From Pictodentalium vernedei (taxonomy: Eukaryota; Mollusca; Scaphopoda; Dentaliida; Dentaliidae), in contig CM062294.1 of the NCBI GenBank assembly GCA_031216915.1, positions 165,433,455-165,497,454 of the forward strand: DNA of 64,000 nucleotides, read 5' to 3'. Made by a program: the position numbers and the translations under genes. Position 1 is the stretch's first letter. Each line of letters opens with the position of its first letter. Under the pieces are notes generated by a model that was given only the letters and a program-made list of their open reading frames with translations, was not told where the DNA came from and ran no database searches. This document shows positions 1 through 10,305 of this stretch, in pieces.

Positions 1-295
1 CTTACAGACTAAATAATTCCACTTCAAAGATAATATGAAGCACATCTGCAGAATATGAAGCCTTTAATTTGTCGCAAACACCCTCAGAGTAAAGCCAAAA
101 TTTGGGCTTCCAGCACCTAACCAGTTAATGTTTTGCCTTCTTGATACTTGTTGATCACCGCAGGCATTTTTCTAAAATAACACAAAATTCTCAAACTTTT
201 CAAAGTTAGTTTTGTATTCTCAAAGCCAAAGTCTTGGTTACGAAAAGTTGAAAAGATTCTGGAAGAATTTTTATCTTGAAGTGATTTTTTTTCAG

Positions 296-399
296 CATTA
301 TGAGCGATTGAATTCCCATGTATCAGCAGCTGGACCACTGCCACCTATGTTGGTGCTTGGTGCACATGGTTCTGGAAGATCTCTTTTGCTGTCTAAATG
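296..399 (+). CDS. NPHP3: NPHP3 exon a: Walker A (P-loop)
   Basis: The acceptor is a long T tract ending TTTCAG at 295, and the donor is GTGAGT at 400. The exon starts in phase 0 with H-Y-E-R-L-N and ends with two bases of a Trp codon, completed by the G that opens the next exon. It encodes the nucleotide-binding loop, [20 protein letters not shown]. The normal Walker A is GxxGxGKS/T; here the lysine position is Arg (codon AGA). The flanking hydrophobic strand and the SLLLSKW helix start fit NTPase-fold proteins of the NPHP3 type. The Trp-Ile junction across the intron matches the family pattern. Bases 400-589 are intron with nothing recognised. Confidence 0.85.
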
Positions 400-589
400 G
401 TGAGTACATATAAAACAGAAGCTTGTATTGTCCATTGTAGGTTCAAGATTCTAATAAAGAAAATTTAAATTTTGTTTTGCTTCACAGAGGAGCCTAATTT
501 AAGCCGCAAGTCATGACTATTCAGGAGGCATTCTCCAATATCCTGAGATGATGCAGTTTTGGATGCTCTTATTTATCACTAATGTTCAA

Positions 590-2830
590 AGATTATGTCA
601 GATCGTTGGACTGTGGTCCCCTTAATTGGTTCAGTCAGGTCTCAGAATCACTTTCATCAAGATACCTCCACTCACATGGAATCCGATCCCTACCACTATT
701 CCTGCTGACCGTACAAGAGTGTATCTTTTAAATACCGAGATAGCATCACTCTTACTGAAGGAAGCAATAAAGGCCATTCACAATATTCACTCTCCAGGGT
801 TTTACAGCAGTCTTTTTTCTCGTTGCAAAGAAAAACGGTCAACTCAGACCAGTCATGGTTTTGAGTCTTCTAAACCTTGACCTGGAGATTAGTCAGGCTC
901 TGAAATTCTCTATGGAGACATTCAGATCAGTAAGGTGCTCCATTCACAAGAACTTCTTTTGCAGCAAACATAGATCTGAAGGATTGTTACTTTCACATTC
1001 TGATCCATCCTTCATCTCTAAAGTTTCTGAGGTTTTCATTCTTGGGCACTGCTTATCAGTTCAAAGTAATGCTGTTTGTCCTAAATTTAGTTCCTTGGAT
1101 TTTTCAGGCACTTGTTGAATTGGGAGGAATTGAACCTCAATCCATTCCTGTCTTTCACTCACTTGGGGATGGAATTTCTCACATTAATCTAGTTCATCTT
1201 CCGCTGCCAAGAGCTCGCATTATCAGTGCTTTCGCAACATATTTCTTAAAAGCAACTAAAATTTTTTGCCAGGGAATTTCCTCTAGCTCACCAGCTATCT
1301 GCTCCAGTGTCAAGCATGTTCCAGGTCATCTAAATGTGTTAGCTGATTCTCTATCCCACAAAGGCAAAATTCTTTTGACGGAATGGATGCTGAACACTCA
1401 AGTTGACAGGTCAATATGCGACAAGTGACGACCTCTCTAAATAGACCTTTTCATGAAAGTATCAGATGAGCACTTTCCTTTCTTCTTGTCCAGATCCTTG
1501 AGCCTTTGCAGTCTACGCTCTGTCGTTTGATTGGAACGGGATCGACAGCTCTGCCTTTCCACCAACACAATCATCCAGCGTGTTCTAAACAAGATTCAAG
1601 TATCGCGCTGCTGGATCATCCTGATTGCTCCACTCTCTTCTCAAAAAATTTGGATCAATCAGTTCGGCCTCTACTTCTAGATATTCTCATATGGTTACCT
1701 CTTCATGAGGATCTTCTCCATCAGGGTCAAACCCTTAGATTTCTGCTGAACGTCAGACAGCTGTGCCTTCATTCTTGTCTTTTATCAGGTCCTGTCTCAG
1801 ACTAAGAGGTTTTTCAAGAAGTGCAATGGAGTGCATTTCTGCAACCAGGAGGTTCTCCACAAGTCTAGCTTATAATGCAAAGTGAAATGTTTTCACTAGA
1901 TGGCATCTCAGAAATAACGTTAGTTTTAAACATCCATTCATAGTTCAGCTGGCTGATTTCTTTATTTATTTGACACCAAAGGCCTACAACCTATTACTAT
2001 CAAAGGTTATTGTTCAATGTTGTCAGAAACTTTCTTGTTTGCTAGAAACTGTAATATCAGTTCTGGCTCTTTCATGGGAAACCTAATGAAACATTTCACT
2101 TTAAAAAGACCCAATATCCTCAGAGTTAAACCTCAATGGAATTTCTCTTGGGTTCTTCATTGTCTCACAGATGCTCCTTTTGAGCCTCCAGCTGATACTG
2201 ATATTAAGTTTCTGACTTTGAAGACTGCTTTCCTTTTGATCTTTGCCTTGGCTAAAAGGGTTAGTGAATTCATTCTCTTTCGATTGATTCTCATTACTAT
2301 TGTAGTGTAGGGAATACTCCTGCTTTCACTACTAATACTTCCTTTTTAGCAAAAAATCATGTTCCAGATGTTACTCCGTTACCTATTATCATCCAAGCTC
2401 TTCCTCCTGTGAATCATTTGGCTAGTTCTGTGTCCAGTTCAAGCTATTAAAACTTATGTTGATAAAACTAGGTTTATTAGGAAAAGTAGGAAGAGATTTT
2501 TCATTTCTCTCATTTCTGGCAGAAAGGATATCTCACCACACTCCATTTCACATTAGATTCAGTCTGCATTCACCTTGCTTAAGAACGTCTGACCACTGCT
2601 GACCAAGTTTTTCCTATATTTCTGCCAATGAGGTTAGGGCCCTAGCGAACTCTTTGGTTTATGCTAACTCGGTTTCTAATAGTGACCTTATATTGGCTAC
2701 TTATTGGAGAAACAGTAACCATACACTTTCTGCACATTTTACTTCAGAGACCTACAGGAGCAGTTAGGAGACCTCTATTTCTTGGCTCCTACAGTCACTG
2801 CTCAGTTTATTATTTTTCTGGGTCACTAAT
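590..2830 (+). mobile_element. Fossil DIRS-type retrotransposon (E5-related), RT, RNase H and recombinase remnants
   Basis: Short broken frames keep DIRS pol motifs in order: RT start near 640-830 (IPPLTW, HSPGFYSSLF), RT middle near 900-1120 (SMETFRSVR), RNase H end near 1310-1430 (HVPGHLNVLADSLSHKGK), the methyltransferase-like segment near 1440-1740, and tyrosine recombinase near 1960-2810 (LKTAFLLIFALAKRVSE; then ANEVRALANS near 2623). The YLDD box of RT and the middle of RNase H are deleted (junction near 1120-1140). The catalytic HxxR reads NEVR, so the His is lost. Best match in the window is E5 (32125-38615), then E1/E2. No terminal repeats were found, so the ends are approximate. It is a dead copy in NPHP3 intron 1. 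Confidence 0.75.
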
Positions 2831-3530
2831 AGCTACTGTCTATTATATGTATTTTAATGCCTTATTGTGTTTAGTATTTGTCTTCAGCAAGTGTATAGTT
2901 TTCGGTTTAGAGAATATTAAGTATGCTCTCGACCATGCCAGGTAAGTTTTTATTTATGACAAACTTCATCGTGGGATGGATGTATCACATTTTATTGCAC
3001 ATTGAATTTATAACCCCAATCTTTGTTTGCTTTTTAAGTTGGCCTTGTGCTAGGTTTATATTCAATTCATTGGATCGTTTAAGCATTCAGAATTGAATGG
3101 AAGAATTTAGAATGTTACATTCTAGTAGTTACGAGATGATAGTTATAGTTAAGTTATATTTCTAGACCGTTTCCCTTTCAGATGGTTTATGAGGAACATG
3201 TACTAAGATATAGGCCATGCTTAAGTGCTTATTTACTTGTTATCACGGGTTAGAATAATGTATTTATATTTGTATTTAACATAGCCTTACTTTAGACTGC
3301 TTTTATATTGTGTACTGAAGTTATTGTTTTTCTATTGTGTTTTTCATCATTTGCCTTGGTAATCTTTTCTCTTGGTAAATGCTGAACTATATTGTCATTC
3401 TTGCTTCAATTCCCATTCATGCTTATGACCTACACTCCTATGATTCAGGCACAATATTCATTATACTGCCTATTGTTCATTCAAGCAATTGTGTTACTTT
3501 GGTATGATGAGAAAAAATTAAAAAATTTTA
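2831..3530. other. Intron sequence, nothing recognised
   Basis: AT-rich intron between the fossil DIRS copy and a MITE. No open frame with recognisable protein, no strong inverted repeat and no splice-flanked exon was seen. Confidence 0.5.
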
Positions 3531-3937
3531 GGCCACACAAAGTAGATCTTTTGTTTCTCAGGCCATTATTTGTGAAATTGCATGCGGGCGAGCGTTTTTT
3601 TATTTTATTTTTTATTTCAGTAATTACTTTTTTGCCATCAAAAGTTCATGTTCTTGGTTCAAGTTTTAGGCCTCAATCTACAGAATAGCATGGGTGATGG
3701 TGTATTTAATCCCTTGAATGCAAGAAGGCTTTGCACTGCTAAAGCATTGCAAAGCCTTCTTACACTCAAGGGACAAATTCATCAATTTTTTTAACTTGGG
3801 TAAAATATCAGACATAAACCATTTAATTTTTGTTTTTTTTAAGTTTAAATTGGTTATAAAAAGAGAGCATGCAGTAGCCAAAAGGACCATGCGGGAGGGC
3901 CTGAGAAACAGATTTTTTATTTTTTTAGGCCTTACCA
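3531..3937. repeat. Hairpin MITE with AGGCC / CTGAGAAACA ends
   Basis: The left end has TTTTAGGCC and TTTCTCAGGCC; the right end has GGGCCTGAGAAACAGA and TTTTTTTAGGCC in inverted orientation. The centre (3718-3772) is a strong hairpin with arms GCAAGAAGGCTTTGCA and TGCAAAGCCTTCTT. Related pieces in the opposite sense occur at 51783-51914 and 53330-53560, so it is a dispersed non-autonomous family. Superfamily not assigned. Confidence 0.6.
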
Positions 3938-4677
3938 AATTTTATATTTTAATTTACTTAACAATGTAACTCAAAAGTAGTGCCCTCTCAGCATTATAAT
4001 ATATATTTGCTTGCCTCCCCACAGACTTGTATACATGCATAATCGTCTATTTGAAAATATCAGAAATCGACTTGAGCATGTTTTGACAGGAATTGGACAA
4101 TAGGTGACTGCTCTATTCAGGATACAGGTTGCCAGGCTTTTGTACCATAGACAAATCGGCACCTGGTAAACCTGGTTTGGCTACTTTTTTGTTTTTTGAC
4201 ATTTTTATCATCTCCTGTAGATTTTCTTAGGATTCTTCTAAATCTGTCCACTTTTCCAACTGAGAGAAAAAGAAGAGGATAAGGCAATTGTGTTACTTTG
4301 GTAAGTATATTAAAAAATAAAATTTGGTATAAAATTTTAATTTCTATGGTAGAAGGCATGCAAAATCGTTATCTCAGGCAACATTCAGAGTGCATGGAGA
4401 TTTAATACCTGGATGTCGATTTTCCACCCTGAGTCGCAAGCATCACACAAGCATCACAAATGCATCACAACCATTATACTACATTATCCATTAAGTACTA
4501 AAAGGAAAATTAAATCAGGCCTTAAAATTCTATATCACAAAAATGAACTAGGATTTGATTCACAAGGCAATGCTTTGTTATCTTGTTTGTCAAGTGTCTT
4601 CTACAAAGTTGTATTGGTTAACATATTAAATCACTCAACTCAATGTTGATGGAATCGACAAATGCAAAACCTCTAGT
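3938..4677. other. Intron sequence, nothing recognised
   Basis: AT-rich; short chance frames only. A few short CATCACA repeats occur near 4440-4470. Confidence 0.45.
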
Positions 4678-5085
4678 GTAGGGCTGAAACTGTGTGCTCA
4701 TTTTGACAACCGACTAACCGAGAGCTATAACCGGTTAATATCCATTTATCCGTAGCCATTATTTCACCGAATCTTGGGTCAAAACTATAGGAATTGGAAA
4801 GCAGTATTCTCAGAAACTATTCCGTAGTGTGTATACAAATGAACGTTGTCGAGTCGTTTGTTTGTATACATACTACAGAATAGTTTCTGCAGTTACTCAG
4901 TACTCATGGAAATTGCCGATCATTAACAAAGTCTTGAAGCCAAAGTCGATTATTTCTCAATATATACAATGTGGCTTCGAGGTGTAATCTATCCCGAAGG
5001 AGAAGCAGCAGATTTACTACATTTTAACCGTGGAATGACGATCACTATCGATATTTCGGATAACCGGTTGACGTTTTATGCTATT
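4678..5085. repeat. Possible hAT-like MITE with central hairpin
   Basis: Starts GTAGGGCTGAAACTG and carries ACCGACTAACCGAG and AACCGGTTAATATCC near the left, with GGATAACCGGTTGACG near the right in inverted sense. The centre (4817-4890) is a hairpin: AGAAACTATTCCGTAGT pairs with ACTACAGAATAGTTTCT. The TAGGGCTG-type start resembles hAT ends, but I cannot define an 8-bp target duplication. Confidence 0.4.
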
Positions 5086-5830
5086 AACAAAATAATTTAA
5101 TTAGGAAATTTCCAATCAACCTTTAACCCTCTGCACTCTTATTGTAAATGGTAAAGTTTTTTAACAGCAAATATTTCCCATAATACAGTTTGATATTTAA
5201 CCAAATATAACTTGCTTGACAGGGCTCGGTGAGCTCTGTCAGACAAGATATAATTGGTTAAATTCTAAGGTAAACAAGAGAAAACAGGGTGATTGGAGTA
5301 AATTCTGTGAAAGTACCATAGTGCTAGGGGTTAAGGGCCCAATTATGACTTGGATAACCTTTTACTGAAACAAAATAGATACACATGAACCCCGACATTC
5401 AATGTTTAGGTAAACTTGCCCCACTTGGGAACCAAGCAGTTCTTGTTTACTGTGGTAAAGGAACTGTGTTTTACTGCTAAAATAGGACCCAGTAACCATT
5501 CCCTGGGGTGGAAGTCCTCTAAAATGGGCAACATGGGTACAAATGATCAACTAACTTGACTTTATCTTGATGGTGCTGTCATGATTAGCCACTGTGCAGA
5601 AATATGTGACCTTAAACACCAATATATAAAGGCAGCCAAGACTTTCCTGGAAACATTTGCAAAGTCATGAATGTGGACCGTCAAAGTGAAACACTTAAAT
5701 GTGGCTTCTGGCTTGCACAGGAACAGGTTATGTATGAAAAATGCTGACTTGACTATTTTTGCTGAAAACTGTCACTACTTTACCACTAGCCAGCAAGACA
5801 GGTTAAACTACAGAATTTTTCAAATTTCAG
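5086..5830. other. Intron sequence with a TTGACAG hairpin
   Basis: Mostly unrecognised intron. At about 5207-5265 a hairpin (ATAACTTGCTTGACAG, then CTGTCAGACAAGATAT) belongs to the same palindrome family as 6575-6625 and 19940-20010. The polypyrimidine run before 5830 serves the next exon. Confidence 0.4.
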
Positions 5831-5945
5831 GATTCAGCTACAGCATGAAAAAGGACCAGGCAGTCTTCTGTTGTATCATTTTGTTGGATCTGAATCATCT
5901 ATCAGTGCTGATCCATTTGTTATGATAAGAAGATTTACTTCCCAG
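5831..5945 (+). CDS. NPHP3: NPHP3 exon b: after the P-loop
   Basis: Acceptor CAAATTTCAG at 5830, donor GTATGA at 5946. The first G completes the Trp codon of the previous exon; the remaining 114 nt are 38 whole codons. The product includes GSLLLYHFVGSESS, which matches the HFVG strand that follows the P-loop in nephrocystin-3, then FVMIRRFTSQ. No stop in frame. Identity rests on motif order and the clean phase match with exons a and c. Confidence 0.85.
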
Positions 5946-5984
5946 GTATGACTTTTTTGTTATGAGGAAAGGCATTTCATTATT

Positions 5985-6310
5985 GAGCCCAGCGAAAAAA
6001 ATACATTTGGTTCTCAAGCAATTAATTTTTCAAATCAAGGAGAGAGGAAGGCTTTTATTTATTATTTTTTGTTTGTTTCAATACTGGTAGAGTGCGAAAT
6101 TGTTTCTGGTTGAAAAAATTTGGTCACATATCCTTGCCTTGTTAAAATTTGCGAGAGAGTGCCAGTAGTCTCTCATAAATTGTAACAAGGCAAATCCAAA
6201 CAGGTTAAATGATTTCACTTCACAAATAATACGATAAACATCAACAGAATATGAAAACTTTAAGTTGGGGTATCTGACCTTAAGAAAAAAGCCTAAATTT
6301 GGCACCCAAC
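5985..6310. repeat. Hairpin MITE, GAGAGTGCC family (divergent copy)
   Basis: Contains TTGGTTCTCAAGCAATTAAT at the left and a central segment GAGAGAGTGCCAGTAGTCTC followed by TTGTAACAAGGCAAATCC. The same core is in clearer copies at 50462-50985 and 63223-63780, and as a bare palindrome at 39237-39300. Confidence 0.5.
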
Positions 6311-6439
6311 CAGTTAATAAAGAAATATGAAATACGTTTGTATTCAGTTATATTTATGTACCTTTCACAAAAAATTTAAAAAAACCTGTCTGCATAATAT
6401 TTAAGATATTTTCTGCAGAGTAGAGCAAACTTGATGTTT

Positions 6440-6630
6440 TCAAAACAAATACAGTGGAACCCTGTTAATTGAATAGCCACTTTGCCAAGGAAAATTTCGG
6501 TAATCAGTTGACAGGAATATTCAATTAACAGGGATTGTTCCACTTTCCTGTATTCTAGAGATAAACTTAGCATTTATTCTGTTATATCTTGTTTGACAGA
6601 GCGCTGTCAAACAAGATATAATAGATTAAA
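6440..6630. repeat. Short palindromic MITE remnants
   Basis: 6450-6545 has inverted arms AGTGGAACCCTGTTAATTGA and TCAATTAACAGGGATTG. 6575-6625 is a hairpin, TATATCTTGTTTGACAG paired with CTGTCAAACAAGATATA. Both motifs recur at 15520-15670 and 19709-20180. Confidence 0.5.
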
Positions 6631-7125
6631 TGTTTGTATTGGATGTTAGGTCAATAAACAAAGAAAAACTGTGGAGAGTCAGGGTTATTCCTCGACATGT
6701 TAAAAGATTTTTAGCTCACCTGACTGAAAGTCAGGGTGAGCTTTTCTTATCCCTCTTTGTCTGTTGTCCGTCGTCTGTCATCCGTCGTCCTGCGTGAAGG
6801 TGGTGTTTGAGCCTCTTTCTCTTAAACCACTGGCCACATTTTAATTAAATTTCATGTAAGTAGTGGTTATATAGGGGCATTTTGATTTTTATCCAAAATA
6901 GGTTTCGGCTCATATTGAGCAGAGGAGTGGGGAAAAATGGCCAAATTTTTGGAAAATCTTCTTCTAACGAACTACTAGTAGCAGAGACTTGATATGTGGT
7001 ATACAGAGTCCTTTTGAGGTTTAGAATCAAGTTTGTTCAAGAGAATTTTGTCGGGCATTATTTGCCTTCGTTATGGGAGGGGCAAAAATTTTGGCCACGC
7101 CTAAAATTTCTATATTTTTATATTG

Positions 7126-7315
7126 TACCAATGACCCAGACTTAGCTGGTGCTAACTCTAACAAAACCAGGGCCAAACACAAATTTTGCCCCCCAATCCC
7201 CAAAATTTGCATCCAAAACAAAAAGAAATCATGTCCTAAAGGACCTCCATACTACGCCTCTACTGCGCATGCGCAGTGACGCAGACGTCCCGAAATTGGC
7301 GCCAATTATCATTCT
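7126..7315 (+). repeat. E1 left inverted terminal repeat
   Basis: Inverted match of 12831-13018. Both carry the E1-specific variant GCGCAGTGACGCAGA, where E2 and E4 have GCGCAGTGTCAAGGA. By eye only about three differences (one indel in a C run, two substitutions) separate the two ends. Confidence 0.85.
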
Positions 7316-8202
7316 CTGTTTGGCCCTTCATCAGTCAACATCTCACTGATCTTTGTGCTTGTAAATCTCAGTTTAAAAGATGCCAGACACGTAATTTTTG
7401 GAGAAAATGTGATTCTAAGGAGGATAGAAGGAGGAGAGGAAAAAGAAGTGACAAAAAATAATCAGGGCTGTACTTAAAATTTTTTGATGAAATTATGTTA
7501 AGTTGCCTATTTTCGAGGCATGGGCCTCTTGTTGTCATTCTTGCTAATTGTTGCACTGCTTATTCAGTGTTTCCTCTCCCCTAGCCTTCTAAAGTCCCCC
7601 TTGCTATTCTCCCATGCTTTTGGCATATTTTTGAGAAAGTTCATTTCTAAAATTTCCTGGGAGAGTTGCTTGGTTACAGAATGTTTTCTGTTATTTTCCC
7701 CATAGTTACGTTTTCACCCATGGGTGTATAACATTGTGTTCTGCATCTTCCATCTGATGTTCTGCAGATTCTCCCCTGGGAGTCTCTGTTTTGCATCAGA
7801 TAGAGTGTAATTTTGATGACTGATTCCGGGCCAGTTTTTTCAGTGCCTGGAGTCATGTTTTCTGGTGTTTTACACTGTTTGTTTACATTGGCAACAACAG
7901 CCTTTTTTGAGGGGGGCTGTTTGCTTTTGCTGTAGTTTATCTCACTATAAGATACATTTATATTATCCGTAAGTGTCTCATTAATTATTTAATATAAATT
8001 AAAAATTTTTGACCACACTTTGCCATCGGATCCATCGGGGCTCAACGTTACTTTTCAGCAACTTGGGCTTCGCTGAAAAAATATTTTTTCAAAATTATTT
8101 TGATTTGCAATTGTTTTTTCATTTATTAATGGATCATGTTATTATGTATCTTTGTGTCAGGGGTTTTTGCGAGTAACTAGGACTTGTTGTTGTCCTTTCA
8201 CA
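7316..8202 (+). other. E1 5' leader
   Basis: Non-coding stretch between the left repeat and gag, collinear with 42207-43091 in E2 and about 55481-56352 in E4. Contains pyrimidine-rich stretches, CATGGGCCTCTTGTTGTC near 7519 and CATCGGGGCTCAACGTTAC near 8034. It probably holds the promoter of the element, but no core promoter motif is clear. Confidence 0.5.
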
Positions 8203-10305
8203 ATGAAGGGACATTGTTCAAATTGTAATAGGAAGAAATCTTCCTCTGACTTTCATGATCATTGTATTAATTGTAGTCAGTGTTCTCGCATTAATCCCTG
8301 TCCTATATGTGAATATTGGGATGAGAAACATTGGAAACGTGTGTCACGATATGTTGTTTCTGGAGAAAGGGCTATGCCGGCTCTTTCTCCGCAAGGTCAC
8401 TCTACTCTCTCAGTTTCTATTTCAGAGGAACAAGAACAGGGTGATGTTTCCATGTTATCTTCTACAAGTGTGCGTCCGTTGTCACAAATGAATTCAGAGC
8501 TAGCGGCAAAAGTGCTCATGGAGATTAGAAAAATGTCGTCCGCTAGCTCGCCCGGTGTAGCGTCCATTCACCGAATGGTTCGGCAGCCGGGTTCGTCCGA
8601 TGCGGTCCAGGAGGAAATTTTGGGTGATGCGAGCACTATAAACATAATAGATGCACACCCAGTGACGGCGGATAGTAAGCGAGAACGGGGGAAGCCTTTG
8701 AGTCCGGTTCCTAGCTCGTCCAGGTCCAGCCGGGCCGCGAGCGAGAGAGGCCCCACTCTCGTACAACAACATCTGGGACCAGATGTTGTGGTACAAAATG
8801 TGTCGCTAGCGGAGCATACGTCCGTCGCTCGGGACGCTCCGTTGTATAGGCAGTCCGCGGAGACTGCTAAGGCTTCCTCTTCTCGTCAGCGCACACGACC
8901 GCACCTTGGCTGCGTGACCGCCGATATATTACCAGCTTCGCCGATCAAGGATTCTTCGGCGACCAGGTCACACCATCCGGCAGCCAGGGATTCGAGACCG
9001 ATGGACTCCGGACGTTCGCATAGGAAAAGTATGCGGGAGCCATCTGATGCGGAGCTGCCCTCGGCGAAGCAGCGAAAGACTGCGCCTCCGCAGGTCTCGA
9101 CGCCGGACATTCTTGTGCAGATAGCACAGCTTATCGCAGCATCCCAGCAGCCGACAGAAACGGTGTCGGATCGAGAATTATCCGACGGCGCTGGGTCGGT
9201 ACGCTCCGCCGAATCATCGGGGGCGGACGGCCGGGAACATCATGAGGTCCGACCGGATGGTGAAAGGGATACGGATGATTTGGAGCTATCCCTTTTGGAA
9301 CAACATAAAGCTGCCGTGGACTTCATCCGGCACTTTCTCCCTCAAGTTGTTCCGTCGGGCCAGACTGCTGCGGTTCCGGACAAGAGGATTATAGCGTCAT
9401 TGGACTCTGAATTTTTTGAGCGGTTCAGGGACATCGCTCCCGAGTTTCCGTCGCAGTCCAATAATGTTGCAAGAACATTTGAATTATTGAACGACGCTAT
9501 ATTTAAACTTGCTTCCAAGACGGGGAAAGCAGGTTTCTTGTCCGCTAATACTCTCAACCTGCCTTTCATTAATGCAAGGAATAAATTCGATACGGCAGGA
9601 CAGGGTATCCCGAGAGTTCCTCTGCGTATGGACGACGAGGCGGAAGACTTAGAGTTATCATTACCGTCGTCGGCGTCTATTCCAACCGCGGTGTTGGAAA
9701 CAGCTATTACGTCTAACAGAGCCAATTTAGATGCCTTATCTTACGCAGATCACCTTACTAAGGCGTTATCACTGCGCCTTCAAGGGAAAGAGTTTCAGGA
9801 TATACAATCCTCTTTAAGACTGCTTTCAAGGGCAGTAGCTTATTCCACGTGTAACTCCGCCCTTTCAGTGGCAAATCTGGAGTTGGTTAGACGTGACGCA
9901 GCCCTAGCTACATCCACACTAGTGGATACTAAGGTGAAGAACTCTCTTAGAGTCGCTTCGGTCTCCGGAGAACTTCTCTTTGACGGCAAGCTTTCTGCTA
10001 TTTATGATAAAATTACAAAGAAAGCTTCGGATTCTCTGTTGTTCAAATCTGCTTCTAAGAAGTCGGATACAGCAGACAAGAATAAGACAGGCACTTCTGA
10101 GTCTAATGCGCCCAAGAGAGGTTCCTATAGAGGTTCCGGCGCATCCTCTTGGTCTTATTCGAGAGGCCGTCAGGGTAGCGACTCTCGTTCGGGACGTCCT
10201 TCGGGCCGGGACAATCGGTCGGACGCCCCGAGGTCGACAGGGCGAGGTGCGGGTCGTGGAGGACGTGGTTTCTCCTACCGCAGGCCTCGCAGGTCCAGGA
10301 GGTGA
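8203..10305 (+). CDS. E1 gag-like protein, 700 aa, intact
   Basis: Open from ATG 8203 to TGA at 10303. I chose this ATG because E2 has a stop just upstream of the matching ATG (43092), although E1 stays open up to 8152. The N-terminus is a Cys/His module (C5, C8, H18, C21, C24, C27, C33, C36) that probably binds zinc. Residues about 40-380 are Ser/Pro/Arg-rich and look disordered. A helical core (about 395-620; EFFERFRDIAPEF, SLRLLSRAVAYSTCNSA) is shared with E2 and, weakly, E5. The C-terminus is Arg/Gly-rich (RGAGRGGRGFSYRRPRRSRR), suited to RNA binding. Pol overlaps its 3' end in the +1 frame. Presumed structural protein of the replication particle. Confidence 0.8.
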   Translation: MKGHCSNCNRKKSSSDFHDHCINCSQCSRINPCPICEYWDEKHWKRVSRYVVSGERAMPALSPQGHSTLSVSISEEQEQGDVSMLSSTSVRPLSQMNSELAAKVLMEIRKMSSASSPGVASIHRMVRQPGSSDAVQEEILGDASTINIIDAHPVTADSKRERGKPLSPVPSSSRSSRAASERGPTLVQQHLGPDVVVQNVSLAEHTSVARDAPLYRQSAETAKASSSRQRTRPHLGCVTADILPASPIKDSSATRSHHPAARDSRPMDSGRSHRKSMREPSDAELPSAKQRKTAPPQVSTPDILVQIAQLIAASQQPTETVSDRELSDGAGSVRSAESSGADGREHHEVRPDGERDTDDLELSLLEQHKAAVDFIRHFLPQVVPSGQTAAVPDKRIIASLDSEFFERFRDIAPEFPSQSNNVARTFELLNDAIFKLASKTGKAGFLSANTLNLPFINARNKFDTAGQGIPRVPLRMDDEAEDLELSLPSSASIPTAVLETAITSNRANLDALSYADHLTKALSLRLQGKEFQDIQSSLRLLSRAVAYSTCNSALSVANLELVRRDAALATSTLVDTKVKNSLRVASVSGELLFDGKLSAIYDKITKKASDSLLFKSASKKSDTADKNKTGTSESNAPKRGSYRGSGASSWSYSRGRQGSDSRSGRPSGRDNRSDAPRSTGRGAGRGGRGFSYRRPRRSRR

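Noticed and set aside
7073..7461. Short frames across the DIRS terminal repeats (also 42076-42369, 48784-49005)
   Set aside because: They recur only because the repeat recurs; no protein features.
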